64,000 nt of DNA from Cordilura impudica (taxonomy: Eukaryota; Arthropoda; Insecta; Diptera; Scathophagidae), in assembly GCA_963682025.1 (NCBI GenBank), contig OY821520.1:240227414-240291413 (forward strand), written 5' to 3'. The position numbers and the translations under genes are program-made. The notes below the pieces were generated by a model that worked only from the letters and a program-made list of their open reading frames with translations, was not told where the DNA came from and did not search any database. Numbering within the stretch: the first letter of the stretch is position 1; the number at the start of each line of letters is the position of its first letter. Below, one piece after another: positions 1 through 11,662 of the stretch.

Positions 1-1268
1 TTTCGTGAATGGTAACACCTAGCTCATGGCTGATTTGACAGATAGTTAGTTTTATCCTCCCGCTGAACGAATATGGTTGTGTATACGCTTGAACAACGCT
101 GGGAAATATTGCGACATTACTTTGAAAATCGTGGTAATGTTGCAGAATGTGTGCGAAAATTGCGTACGGATTTTGGAAGAAGAGAAGCACCGTCAGCTCC
201 GTATGTTCGTTATCTTGTGAATAAAGTGAAAGAAACTGGCATCCTCATCGATAAACCAAAGCGTGAAAAGCCAAAAACAGTGCGTACACCCGAGAATATT
301 GCTGCTGTGGCAGAAAGTGTGCGTGAAGCGCCATCAACATCAATTCACCGTCGTTCTCAAGAATTGAACATTTCGGAGGCATCATTGAGACGAATTTTGC
401 ATAAAGACCTTGGTATGACGCCATACAAAGTCCAATTGGTTCAGGAGTTAAAGCCAACTGACCATCCAATGCGTTTTCGCTTCGCTAAGTGGGCCTGCGA
501 TCGACTTACAGAAGATGCCGATTTTGCCAAAAAAAAAAATCATCTTTTCAGATGAAGCTCATTTTGATCTTGGCGGGTATGTAAGCAAGCAAAATTGTCG
601 CATTTGGGGCACAGAAAACCCGCACGCATACATTGAAAAGCCGATACACCCAAAACGAGTCACTGTTTGGTGCGGATTTTGGTCCAGAGGCATAATTGGG
701 CCATTTTTCTTCGAAAATGAGCAAGGAGTGGCCGTTACAGTCAATGGCGATCGTTATCGGGCCATGTTGAACGAATTTTTGTTCACAAAAATTGAAGAGG
801 AGGATATATGCAACATTTGCTTTCAACAGGACGTCGCTACGTGCCACACAGCCGAAGCTACACTCGCTGTTTTGCGCCCTGTTTTTGAAGATCGCATTAT
901 CAGCCGCAGAGCTGATGTCGTTTGGCCACCTCGGAGCTGCGATTTGACACCGTTGAACTATTATTTTTGGGGTGCCCTCAAAGATAAGTGTTACGCCAAC
1001 AAGCCAGAGACAATTGACGCTTTAAAGGACAATATTCGTGAAGCCATTGTTGAAATACAGCTGCACACAATCGATAATGTGCTTAAAAATTGGACCGATC
1101 GTGTAGGCTACTGCATGGCCAGCCGAGGCAGCCATTTGAATGAAATTATTTTCCATTATTAACCGGAAGGATTGTACTTTCAAATAAAAAAAAGAAATTT
1201 GAGATAATATTCAGTAGTTTTTTTTATAGCATTTTAAAAAAAAAAAAAGTTATTTGGCGGACCCCTTA
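1..1268 (+). mobile_element. Mariner-like (Tc1/mariner/IS630) DNA transposon, left end outside the window
   Basis: A transposase reading frame fills most of this stretch. It is followed by a short A/T-rich tail and the segment TTATTTGGCGGACCCCTTA, which looks like a terminal inverted repeat ending next to a TA, the usual mariner target. The matching left terminal repeat is not visible and would lie before base 1. The element stops directly against the foldback repeat that begins at 1267. The exact right boundary is inferred from the TA and the change in sequence character. Confidence 0.7.
73..1162 (+). pseudogene. Mariner-like DDD transposase, split by a frameshift in an 11-A run
   Basis: This would be a DNA-binding and strand-transfer transposase acting on its own terminal repeats. 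The N-terminal part (73-555) starts at an ATG and carries the helix-turn-helix region. The C-terminal part (515-1162) is in another frame and carries the catalytic core: SDEAHFDLGG (first Asp), CFQQDVATCHT (second Asp, where the family usually has QQDGA) and PPRSCDLTPLNYYFWG (third Asp). About 36 residues separate the last two Asp, so it is a DDD- rather than DDE-type mariner relative. The two halves overlap at an A run at 529-539, where a single-base change would restore one frame of roughly 360 codons. Either a real frameshift or a homopolymer sequencing error is possible. The frame ends at FHY before a TAA. Confidence 0.85.
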
Positions 1269-1470
1269 TATCAATCGAAAGGTCTCAAAGTGCTGTGTGC
1301 ATAAATACAAAAAAAAATTGATTATTATCCTCTTGGAAGTCATAGGGTGAAAATATTCAAAAAAGGGGAACAGTGGGGAAATATTCTCCCACTATGACCT
1401 GAAAGAAGTCAATGGCTCGAATTTTTTGTGATTTATGAGGGCTCGACTTTGAGACCTTTCGATTGATATA
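1267..1470. repeat. Foldback (hairpin) element, about 200 bp
   Basis: The outer 22 bases (1269-1290, starting TATCAATCGAAAGG) are a perfect inverted repeat of 1447-1468. Similarity continues inward: CATAAAT, then GTCATAG..GGGAGAATAT against GTCATAGGGTGAAAATAT. The whole segment can therefore fold into one imperfect hairpin with a loop of roughly 20 bases near 1363-1380. It has no coding capacity. It looks like a MITE or foldback relic, and its left edge coincides with the presumed mariner end. Confidence 0.8.
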
Positions 1471-1539
1471 TAAGATAAGGTTGCTCTTAATTCAGAATAT
1501 ATAAAAAAATACACTTTTCGAAAAAGGGACAAAAAAAAG

Positions 1540-2250
1540 GGTGACATCAGAAAAGAAAACGGCATAAGTTTATATTGCACGTCGTATAGAAGTTATCAAG
1601 GTCCATCTGTAGATATGAGTGATCACTCCTTTCATTGTGAGGAAAATTTTAACACCATCGGCATACATTAATATATTGCAATATTTTATAGTGTTCGGTA
1701 GATCGTTTATATACAAGGAAAAAATAATTGGACCCAGATGGCTGCCTTGCGGAACTGCCGAAAGGACATTTATATTTTTAGATGTTTTATATTTATATTT
1801 AACATTCTGCTGTCTATCACATAAGTTGGACTTGATCCATTTCAGACTTTTGGGAGTAAACCCCAACAAATTTAATTTTTTTAGAAGAAGATTATGGTTT
1901 ACTTTATCCAACGCCTCGCTAAAGTCGGATTACATAGCAGCAGTTTGTTTACTATTTACATATCCTCGGTTGACTAAATTAATTGTAAAAGATTAGTTAT
2001 AGTTGAGCTACCCTTCCGAAAGCCATGCTGAAACGGCGATATTAAAGATGATACCTTATGGCTCAGGTAGTCTGTGATGAATTTCTCGAAAAGTTTGGGA
2101 ATTGAACTAAATTTGGCAATTCTTCTATAGTTTTTTACATCAGATTTAAAACCGGATTTAAATATCGGAATAATATATGAGTTTCTGCAGCAATTAAGAA
2201 AATAACCACATTTGATGGATGTGTTAAACTTTCAGCACAATATTTTAAGA
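1540..2250 (-). pseudogene. Non-LTR (LINE, jockey-like) reverse transcriptase fragment, decayed
   Basis: Read on the minus strand from about 2245, one frame gives the RT start region IPIFKSGFKSDVKNYRRIAK and then FSSIPKLFEKFI and HGFRKGSST. After stops and a frame change near 1911-1990 it resumes as LDKVNHNLLLKKL, AVPQGSHLGPIIFSLYINDLP and LMYADGVKIF. Order and spacing match the fingers and palm of jockey-type reverse transcriptases. The catalytic YADD box reads YADG. A further frame change near 1620 separates a remnant SYLQMDLDNF. There is no endonuclease domain, no ORF1 and no poly-A tail next to it, so this is an internal, dead fragment. Confidence 0.85.
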
Positions 2251-3430
2251 AAGGTTATTTTTTTTTTTTTTTTTTAAGAAAATATACTTTTTAAGAAAAG
2301 TTACTTTTAAGAGAAATTTACTTTTAAAAAAAGGTACTTTTTCTTTAAAAGGTATCTTTAAAAAAAGTTATTTTGTTTTCCCATGATCCAATCGAGCTAA
2401 AACTTTACAGGCAGACTTGTGGCGACGATAAAAATGATCTAACAAAAATTTAAGCATATTATAATTTTGGATTTTGCGAAATTTTTACGGTTTTTTGAAT
2501 TGGCAACCATGTTTCCATGATGGTAAACTTAATTTACAAAGACTTGGTTTTTATGAGTAAGACTTTTTTTAATTTAGTTTTTTAAGAAAAGGTTTTCTTT
2601 ATTAAAGATAAATTTACCTTTTTAAGAAAATTAACTAAATGGCAGACAATTTAACTTAAAAATTTAACATAATTTTTATTCTTTCGTTTGTTTGAAGTCT
2701 TCTCATATATTTTATTTTCATAATTTTTTATGCTTTTATTTATTTTTTCAATGTCTTCTTTGTATTGGCTTTATTTTTTGTTCAATTTATAATTACGAAT
2801 AATATTGTGGATTGTCGGTATAATGTACATAGACCAACTGCTATTTAGTATTTATTTTTCTTCGTATTTGCCAAGCATAATATTAGCATAGCGTCTGTAT
2901 ATGTGTGCAGTAGTGGTCATAATAATAGAAAACTTTTATTTGATATTTGATTCGATAGTTGTACATTTTTTTTGCTCCAAGCTGGATAATAATCTCAATG
3001 TAGAACTGTAGAACTATTTCTTTGTCATCATCTGTATAATTTTTATATAAATTTTTACTTCGCTTCTCTGCGGGTTGTAGTATTTTTTCGTTTTTCTGTT
3101 TGCACCCTCAGGCAACATTGACGCAATATGCCAATGCAAATATTATCTTTATAATCAATATTAAGAACAACAATAACAACAATCATAGCAAAACCAGAGC
3201 AATCATTATTTCCTGGTTAGAGTTAGAAAAAGCATGCTAATTTTGTGTGATATGTTCGTTGGGAGAAAATTATTGATTGCTTGGAGTGTACACAGTTTAC
3301 ACAGAGAGAAAACAAATATGATTTGCTCCATCGTTATTTTTTTTTAAAGAAAATTTATTCGTATTTTTATAATATTACGAGGGTGAGTCAGTAAGTCTGT
3401 ACAGATAAACTAAGAAACACTAAAAATTTT
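2251..3430. other. AT-rich sequence without recognisable genes
   Basis: No coding frame of note. A short patch at about 2255-2370 contains the ttcttaaaaaagta motif that forms the satellite at 8830-10540. A pyrimidine tract plus CAG near 3110 followed by about 40 open codons was considered as an exon, but it has no convincing donor. Confidence 0.6.
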
Positions 3431-5910
3431 AAAATTTAAATTTAATTTTTAATTTTTAATTTTTAATTTTTAATATTTAATTTTCATTTTTTAATTTTTA
3501 AATTTTATTTTTTAATTTTTAATTTTTAATTTTTAATCTTAAATTTTTAATTTTTAATTTTTAATTTGTAATTATTAATTTTTAATTTTTAATTTTTAAT
3601 TTTTATTTTTTAATTTTTAATTTTTAATTTTTAATTTTTAATTTTTAATTTTTAATTTTTAATTATTAATTATTAATTTTTAATTATTAATTATTAATTT
3701 TTAATTTTTAATTTTTAATTTTTAATTTTTAATTTTTAATTTTTAATTTTTAATTTTTAATTTTTAATTTTTAATTTTTAATTTTTAATTTTTAATTTTT
3801 AATTTTTAATTTTTAATTTTTAATTTTTAATTTTTAATTTTAAATTTTTAATTTTTAATTTTTTATTTTTCATTTTTAATTTTTCATTTTTAATTTTTAA
3901 TTTTTAATTTTTAATTTTTAATTTTTAATTTTTAATTTTTAATTTTTAATTTTTAATTTTTAATTTTTAATTTTTAATTTTTAATTTTTAATTTTTAATT
4001 TTTAATTTTTAATTTTTAATTTTTAATTTTTAATTTTTAATTTTTAATTTTTAATTATTAATTTTTAATTTTTAATTTTTAATTTTTAATTTAAAATTTT
4101 TAATTTTTAATTTTTAATTTTTAATTTTTAATTTTTAATTTTTAATTTTTAATTTTTAATTTTTAATTTTTAATTTTTAATTTTTAATTTTTAATTTTTA
4201 ATTTTTAATTTTTAATTTTTAATTTTTAATTTTTAATTTTTAATTTTTAATTTTTAATTTTTAATTGTTAATTTTTAATTTTTAATTTTTAATTTTTAAT
4301 TTTTAATTTTTAATTTTTAATTTTTAATTTTTAATTTTTAATTTTTAATTTTTAATTTTTAATTTTTAATTTTTAATTTTTAATTTTTAATTTTTAATTT
4401 TTAATTTTTAATTTTTAATTTTTAATTTTTAATTTTTAATTTTTAATTTTTAATTTTTAATTTTTAATTTTTAATTTTTAATTTTTAATTTTTAATTTTT
4501 AATTTTTAATTTTTAATTTTTAATTTTTAATTTTTAATTTTTAATTTTTAATTTTTAAATTTTAATTTTTAATTTTTAATTTTTAATTTTTAATTTTTAA
4601 TTTTTAATTTTTAATTTTTAATTTTTAATTTTTAATTTTTATTTTTAAATTTTTAATTTTTAATTTTAAACTTTTAATTTTTAATTTTTAATTTTTAATT
4701 TTTAATTTTTAATTTTTAATTTTTAATTTTTAATTTTTAATTTTTAATTTTTAATTTTTAATTTTTAATTTTTAATTTTTAATTTTTAATTTTTAATTTT
4801 TAATTTTTAATTTTTAATTTTTAATTTTTAATTTTTAATTTTTAATTTTTAATTTCTAATTTTTAATTTTTAATTTTAAATTTAAAATTTAAAATTTAAA
4901 ATTTTTAATTTTTAATTTTTAATTTAAAATTTTGAATTTTGAATTTTAAGTTTTTAATTTTTAATTTTTAATTTTTAATTTTTAATTTTTAATTTTTAAG
5001 TTTTAATTTTTAATTTTTAATTTTTAATTTTTAATTTTTAATTTTTAATTTTTAATTTTTAATATTTAATTTTAAATTTTTAATTTTTAATTTTTAATTT
5101 TTAATTTTTAATTTTTAATTTTTAATTTTTAATTTTTAATTTTAAATTTTTAATTTTTAATTTTTAATTTTTAATTTTAAATTTTTAATTTTTAATTTTT
5201 AATTTTTAATTTTTAATTTTTAATTTTTAATTTTTAATTTTTAACTTTTAATTTTTAATTTTTAATTTTTAATTTTTGATTTTTAACTTTTAAATTTCAA
5301 TTTTTAATTTTTAATTTTTAATTTTTAATTTTTAATTTTTAATTTTTAATTTTTAATTTTTAATTTTTAATTTTTAATTTTTAATTTTTAATTTTTAATT
5401 TTTAATTTTTAATTTTTAATTTTTAATTTTTAATTTTTAATTTTTAATTTTTAATTTTTAATTTTTAATTTTTAATTTTTAATTTTTAATTTTTAATTTT
5501 TAATTTTTAATTTTTAACTTTTAATTTTTAATTTTTAATTTTTAATTTTTAATTTTTGATTTTTAACTTTTAATTTTCAATTTTTAATTTTTAATTTTTA
5601 ATTTTTAATTTTTAATTTTTAATTTTTAATTTTTAATTTTTAATTTTTAATTTTTAATTTTTAATTTTTAATTTTTAATTTTTAATTTTTAATTTTTAAT
5701 TTTTAATTTTTAATTTTCAATTTTTAATTTTTAATTTTTAATTTTTAATTTTTAATTTTTAATTTTTAATTTTTAATTTTTAATTTTTAATTTTTAATTT
5801 TTAATTTTTCAATTTTTAATTTTTAATTTTTAATTTTTAATTTTTAATTTTCAATTTTTAATTTCTAATTTTTAATTTTTTAATTTTAATTTTTAATTTT
5901 TAATTTTCAA
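3431..5910. repeat. 7-bp satellite (AATTTTT)n, about 2.5 kb
   Basis: Nearly uninterrupted tandem copies of the heptamer AATTTTT (on the plus strand), with scattered single-base variants such as AACTTTT and AATTATT. It continues without a gap into the inverted Helentron-like head at 5911-6247. The same heptamer on the other strand forms the array at 32214-33481, beside another copy of that head. The array is therefore probably an internal part of the mobile element and not an independent satellite. Confidence 0.95.
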
Positions 5911-6247
5911 CTTTTTTCTAACGGTGAATGTTGTTGTACAACTATTATGTTCAACCACTAAAATATTACAACAAACATACTAGGTTTTTTGATTTTTTAG
6001 AGATATCTACATATTTTTGCTCGTATCTAAGCACAATGCCCGATTTATTCTATTTTAAATCAACATTGTGGGAATAATGGTATTGTCGTAACCTTATCCA
6101 GGTAAAGGGACAGAGGTGTTATAAGGACACAAGCTGTTATAAGGATCAAGAATATACATATGTACATTATGAGTTTGGATATTAGTTTTTCGATGCGTTA
6201 CAAACGTTACATATATCCTCTGCCACCGGGGTGTGGAGGGTATAAAA
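5911..6247 (-). mobile_element. Helentron-like (mini-me/HINE type) 5' head, minus orientation
   Basis: The reverse complement starts with ATACCCTCCACACC at about 6245, runs through GTAACGCATCGAAAAACTAA, and ends with the segment containing GTACAACAAC near 5930. This matches, in the opposite direction, the block at 30843-31225, including the stretch with TACGAGCAAAAATATGTAG. The (GTCY)n core present in other copies is missing here. It directly adjoins the 7-bp satellite, as its partner does. Confidence 0.7.
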
Positions 6248-7500
6248 ACACTGAACTAAATGTATCGATCTAAATAAAATATTTTATTTAAAAACTCACT
6301 GCGTTATCAAATCGTCCTCGCGTAAAACAAACAAATTCCGAAAAACAAATAAGAAAAAAACATCCTTAAAAATAATGTTATTGCTATGTTCGTATTTCAC
6401 ATCCCACAATACATGAAAAAAAAGTCGAATTTAAAATGCAGACATTTTTTATTTTTTGTAGCCCAGTGTTATTGATGGAAAAATTTGTTCATAATTTTAT
6501 TTTAAATTTTTTTTTTTATATATTTTTTTTTTTTTATATTTTTTTAAAAAAACATTTTCATTTTTATTTTAACTTTTTGTTTTAATTATTAAAGCAAAAC
6601 TTATTTTCAAATAGAGGTAAAGCAATCCTTATAAGGAATTGTTTTAAAAACTGTAATTAAGGAAGGAGTAAAGAAATTGAAAAACGTTGGAGTAGATGTA
6701 TCGAGCTAAAATAAAATAGTTGTATATAAAAACTCACTGAGTTATCAAACCTCCCCCGTATTTTTCAATCCTCAGAGTAATTCGATGATGATGATAGTGT
6801 CGATGATGATGGAATTTTTCTTTAATTTTTTTATAATTTTTTAAAATTTTTTTGTAATTTTTTCTTTTGTTTTTTAATTTTCTAAAATAAATTTTAAATA
6901 GTGGCAAGGTATACCTTATAAGGAATTGTCTACAAAACAATTATTAAATAATTATTTGGTTGAATAAAAGAATTAAAAAATGCTGGACTAAATGGTACTA
7001 TCTAAAATAAAATCTTTTATTTAAAAAGTCACTTATCAAACTCTAAATATTCGAACAATTTTCGAAAAAAAAATAACGATATTCTAAAAAAATTGTTCAT
7101 AACTTTTTTTATTGTGATTTTCGTATTCGTCACAATACATGAAAAAAGTAGTCGCATTTAAAGTGTTGACAAATGTAAAAATTTGTTACAAAAATTGTAA
7201 AAAAGAATATTTTTGTTTTTATACATTAAATTTTTAAAAAATACTTTTTTTTTTAAAAAGTACATTTTCTTACAAAAGTAAATTTTCTTAAACGAGTATA
7301 TTTTCTCAAAAAAGTAATTTTTTTTAAAATGGCACATTTTCTTAAAAAATACATGAAGAAAGTAGTTGCATTTAAAGTGTTGACAAATTTAAAAATTTGT
7401 TACAAAAAATTGTAAAAAAGAATATTTTTGTTTTTATAAAAAAAAAAAAAAACATTTAGAAAAACTTGTTTTTTTATATTTTTAATTTTTTAAAATAATT
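6246..7500. repeat. Diverged tandem triplication, unit about 300-430 bp
   Basis: Three copies of a segment start near 6246, 6680 and 6975. Each has CTAAAATAAAAT-type sequence, then TTTAAAAA(C/G)TCACT and TTATCAAA. A CCTTATAAGGAATTGT motif occurs at about 6628 and 6912. A further block, ACATGAAAAAAGTAG...AAAGTGTTGACAAAT, is repeated at about 7140 and 7350, with a diverged version near 6412. No coding potential is seen; the minus-strand frame at 6734-6940 is low complexity. Confidence 0.65.
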
Positions 7501-8129
7501 TTTGAAATTATGTGGAAGAAGGGTGCAATGAGTTAAAGCTGATATTTATAACTAACAAAAATACTTGGCCTGGACCCGCGTTTCAAATATGTAAAATAGA
7601 GACTGGCTTAATAAAGAGTTAACGCTTTAGTTCATGCAAATTCTATACTCACTACAATTGTAAATGTCCTTAGAAAGTCCTAGGGTATAGTAAAGATTTA
7701 ATCTTGAGAAGTGAAATTAAGCACTTATAACTTATAAATATTTAATGACTCTAACAAATATCTCATACCCTAAGTCTCCTAACATTTTCTTCCTTATATT
7801 TTCGATTTAACAACGGTTGAAAGCCATAACCACACAAAAGAAATAATAATGACACGATACTTTATAACTTATATTAATAAAATATAAAAAAAAAAAATTC
7901 AACAATTTTTCTAGAAAAGAAATAAACAAAAAAAAAAACAACACAATATACTAAACAATTAAAAAGCGGAAATTCTCTGCAACAGCTCTGCCTTAAACAC
8001 GAAGTTTATGCAAACACACACACGATCGCACACACACATTAAAAAGGAAGTTAAATAAGTCTAAAGCTATTTTTCGTTATTGGTTAATCAAGCATTAAAA
8101 TTTTGCTAATGTGTTTTTTTGTTTTGCAG
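7501..8129. other. Apparently unique AT-rich sequence, possibly host intron
   Basis: It has less repeat character than its surroundings, with a short (CA)n stretch near 8015-8040. No open frame of note. It leads into the branch-point and acceptor-like sequence of the candidate exon at 8130. Confidence 0.4.
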
Positions 8130-8192
8130 AAAACCAATCAAAACTTTAAATATATGAAAGAAAATCAAGGGGGACAAAATGCAGCATTGCTC
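8130..8192 (+). CDS. Candidate small host exon, 63 nt (21 codons)
   Basis: A CTAAT branch-point-like motif at 8106-8110 is followed by a T-rich tract and TTTTGCAG, an excellent insect acceptor. Exactly 63 nt later comes GTAAGT, a consensus donor. Of the three frames only frame 0 is open, giving KTNQNFKYMK-ENQGGQNAALL; the other two hit stops. Without splicing the frame would run on to a TAA at about 8272 with a hydrophobic tail. I do not recognise the protein. Its donor phase (0) fits the phase of the candidate exon at 18162. The exon call rests on splice signals and an open frame only. Confidence 0.42.
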
Positions 8193-8829
8193 GTAAGTAA
8201 GTCTAAGGAGCTAATCCTGTCAATAGTCGCTGGGTTATGTTATTGTTGTTTAGCACTTTACTGGCTACTTTAATATACTTCCAAGATTGTAAATTTATTA
8301 TTATTTACTTGACATTGATAAAAACGTAATACTCTGATTGGTATTGATTTGCTTTCAGCTTTTGGCTAAAAGGAACAATAATGAAAGTAGAATAACTAAT
8401 TTGTTAAAGTATACATAAGAAAAGAAAAAAAAAAACTTTTTCATTTGTTTGGAAATTTCATCAAAAATATTTACAAAAAAAAAAAAAAAAAAACGACAAA
8501 GAACTTTTTGCAAATCCTTCATTAATCATTGAAAAATCTGTTTCTGATTATTGCTTACAGTTCGATTATGGAAAGTACTTTTTTTTTTTAAGAACAAAAG
8601 CATTAAGCTAAAAAAAAACTAATTTTTATATTAATCACACAAAAGTTTTTCTTAGATAACTTTACTAGAAAAAATTGTTTTTATAGTTTTATTAAACAAA
8701 AACTCAACAATATCTGAAATGGTAAATTAATTTATGTTAAGAAAGTTTTTCTTAAGGGATAATAACTGAAATGTTAAATTATTTAATTTCATTTGATACA
8801 TTTGTTTGCGAATAAAGTACTGACAAAAG
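8193..8829. other. AT-rich intron-like sequence, nothing recognised
   Basis: Homopolymer A runs near 8430 and 8480. No motifs or coding frames that can be supported. Confidence 0.4.
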
Positions 8830-10540
8830 TGCATTTTCCCAGAAAAATACCTTTTCTAAAAAAAATCCCTTTCTTAAAAAAGTACCTTTGAAAAAAATAA
8901 TTTTGCTTAACAAAGTAAATCTCTAAAATAATAGCTTTTCTAAAAAACATTAAATTTTCATAAAATGCAACCCTTTTAAAAAAATACCTTTTCTTAAAAA
9001 GTACATTTTCTTAAAAAAGTAACTTTTCTTAAAAAAGAACATTTTCTCCAAAAAGTAAATTTTTTTTTAAATGGCACATTTTCTTAAAAAAGGAACTTTT
9101 CTTACAAAGTAAATTTTCTTACAAACTGCCTTTTCTTAAAAAATCACCTTTTTTGAAAAAAATACTCTTGCTTAAAAAAGTGCAGTACATAAAATAATAC
9201 CTTTTCTTAAAAACAGTAAATTTTCATAAAATGCAACCCTTTTAAAAAAATACCTTTTCTTAAAAAGTACATTTTCTTAAAAAAGGAACTTTTGTTAAAA
9301 AAGAACATTTTCTCCAAAAAGTAAATTTTTTTTAAATGGCACATTTTCTTAAAAAAGGAACTTTTCTTACAAAGTAAATTTTCTTACAAACTGCCTTTTC
9401 TTAAAAAATCACATTTTTTGAAAAAAATACTCTTGCTTAAAAAAGTGCAGTACATAAAATAATACCTTTTCTTAAAAACAGTAAATTTTCATAAAAATAG
9501 CTTTTCTTCGAGAAGTAACTTTTCTTAAAATGCAGCACTTTTTAAAAAAAATACCTTTTTTAAAAAAGTATATTGTCTGAAAGAGACAAATTTTCTTTAA
9601 AAAGTACCTTTTCTTAACAAAGCACATTTCTTAAAAATAAGTAACTTTTCTTAAAAGAGTACATTTTCTCAAGAAGTACCTTTTCCAAAAAAAAAAAATA
9701 ATAAATTTTCTTAAAAAGGAACATTTTCTCAAAAAGCATCTTTTCATAAAAAGTACATTTTCATAAAAAGTCTTCATTTCTTACAAATTCACGTGTTCTT
9801 CAAAAAGTATCTGCTCCTAAAAAATCATCTTATCTTAAAAATTAAGTTTTCTTAAAAAAATACTCCTTCTTTAAAAAATGAAATTTTCTTAAAAAAGTCA
9901 ATTTTCTTTTAAAAATAACATTTCATAAAATGTACCAGCTGTTAAAAAAGCATCTTTGCTTAAAAAGTACCCTTTCTTAAAAAAGTATCTTTGCTTAAAA
10001 ATTACCCTTTCTCAAAAATGTAGCTTTTTATAAAAGTACCTTTTCGAAAAAAGGCAGCTTTTCGCAAAATGTATATTTTCTTAAAAGGGCACATTTTCTT
10101 GAAAAAAGTATCTTTTCTTTAAAAAAAAAGTTCTGTTTCTTTAAAAAATAGCACTTTTTCTTAAAAAGTTCCTTTAAAAAGTTTCTTTAAATAAAAGTCC
10201 CTTTCTTAAAAAATTAACTTTTCTTAAAACAAAAAATATCTTTTCTTAAAAAAGTAAATTTAGCTAAAACAAAAAAGTACCCTTTCGTAAACACGTACTT
10301 TTCTTTACAAAAGTAAATTTCCTTTACCAAAGTGCCTTTTCTTAAAAAAGTACCTTTTCTTAAAAAAATACCTTTTGTTACAGAAGTACCTTCTGTTAAA
10401 AAGTTAAATTTTCTTAACGCACCTATTCTTATGAAAGTACCTTTTCTTTAAGAAGAAGCTTTTCTTAAAAAAAAAATTAGTTTTTCTTAACAAAGAAATT
10501 CCTTTTCTTAAAAAAGTAGATTTTGTTAAAAAAAATCATG
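8830..10540. repeat. Degenerate (ttcttaaaaaagtac)n satellite with a 261-bp higher-order repeat
   Basis: An irregular tandem of about 14-18 bp units built from TTTTCTTAAAAAAGTA. Inside it a longer block is duplicated: the phrase CATAAAATGCAACCC occurs near 8957 and near 9218, and the variant cluster between them recurs about 261 bp later with few changes. The same family continues at 15650-16240 and 35490-35800. Confidence 0.9.
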
Positions 10541-10552
10541 TGATCACAGGGG

Positions 10553-10769
10553 AGATGTGTAAACATCTGGTAATAAATAAAATGCAGAAAACAGCGACAA
10601 AAAGGTTATTTCATATAATAATTTTTTCACCCAACAATCATAAGTCATACCGATTTGTCTTAATGGTCACATCTTACGCGTGAGATGTGACTCTCACATG
10701 TACGCTGTTTTTGTGATTGTATTGTGAAATAGAAATTTACCCACTTGCGCGTATAGATGTTTACACATC
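10553..10769. mobile_element. Short palindromic MITE, 217 bp
   Basis: GATGTGTAAACATCT at 10553-10567 is the exact inverted repeat of AGATGTTTACACATC at 10755-10769. Inside, GTCACATCT and AGATGTGAC form a second hairpin around TACGCGTG (about 10666-10691), reusing the CACATCT word. No coding capacity. No target duplication could be fixed because the right flank is an A run. It interrupts the ttcttaaaaaagta satellite. Confidence 0.7.
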
Positions 10770-11624
10770 AAAAAAAAAGTACATTTGCTTAAATAAGTAA
10801 ATTTCCTTAAAAAAAGCATCTTGGCTGACTTCATAAAAACAGTTTGCAATGCAACACTGCAATGCGTAGTGTTCATAAACACATTAGATTTAGTTTTGAC
10901 AATGTCGCAAGTTCATTATTGCATGGCGATGCTTTTCAATACGCAACATCTTTCAAATTTGCGCATTGTTTTTACTTGTGATTCTTTGGTGATTGGTGTA
11001 TGTTTATTTTTACCTTTTTCTTGGCGGTAAAATTAAAAATTCGTCAAATATTTCAATTTGTGGTAGAAATGGTAGATTTATGGTAATTTAAATTTTTGTT
11101 TATTTAAAATTTGCAATTTTACGATTATTTATGATTTTTTGTATATTTATTCTTAGTGAAAAAAAGTGGGAACCACGAAAGGAAGAATCTGCTGATAGAA
11201 GTTCCTTTGAGGCATGAGCCAGATTTCAGCTGCATTTTTTGGAAATTTGGTAACACCGCCCTTTAAGCGGCAAATCATTTTAATAATTTTAACAAACACC
11301 GACATCTCTGAAAGAACAATTATTGCTAAATTTCCAAATTATAATTTCTAATGCTTTTTGTAATGTAATTCCAATACATCCAATTGTACGTGAATGCCAC
11401 CAGGGTTTAATCGCAATCTGCAACTTCTTAAAATTGAAAGTATTAATTAGTTTTATAATATTATAACATTTGGTAATAAATATCTGAAATGCACTTTTTT
11501 TATTCGAAAATGAGAATAAAACACATCGAACATTGCTTATTGCTTCCGATTAATTAACATAAATTTAAATTTTTGAGATTTTTCTCCTTCAATTTTGGCC
11601 AACTAACAATGCTATACGACGACG

Positions 11625-11662
11625 CACAGTGGACCATTTGCCGAGAAGGCGGTCAAAAATCT
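11625..11662. repeat. Left TIR of the Transib-like element, RSS-like
   Basis: CACAGTG, the consensus V(D)J heptamer, is followed by 21 bases and TCAAAAATC, which matches the RSS nonamer at 7 of 9 positions. Counted the other way, there are 23 bases between the heptamer and AAAAATC. Confidence 0.8.

Noticed and set aside
3115..3240. Possible exon after a good CAG acceptor, about 41 open codons
   Set aside because: Low-complexity Asn-rich translation of AAC repeats and no convincing donor.
3431..5910. CRISPR-like regular array
   Set aside because: A continuous heptamer satellite with no spacers, in a eukaryotic sequence.
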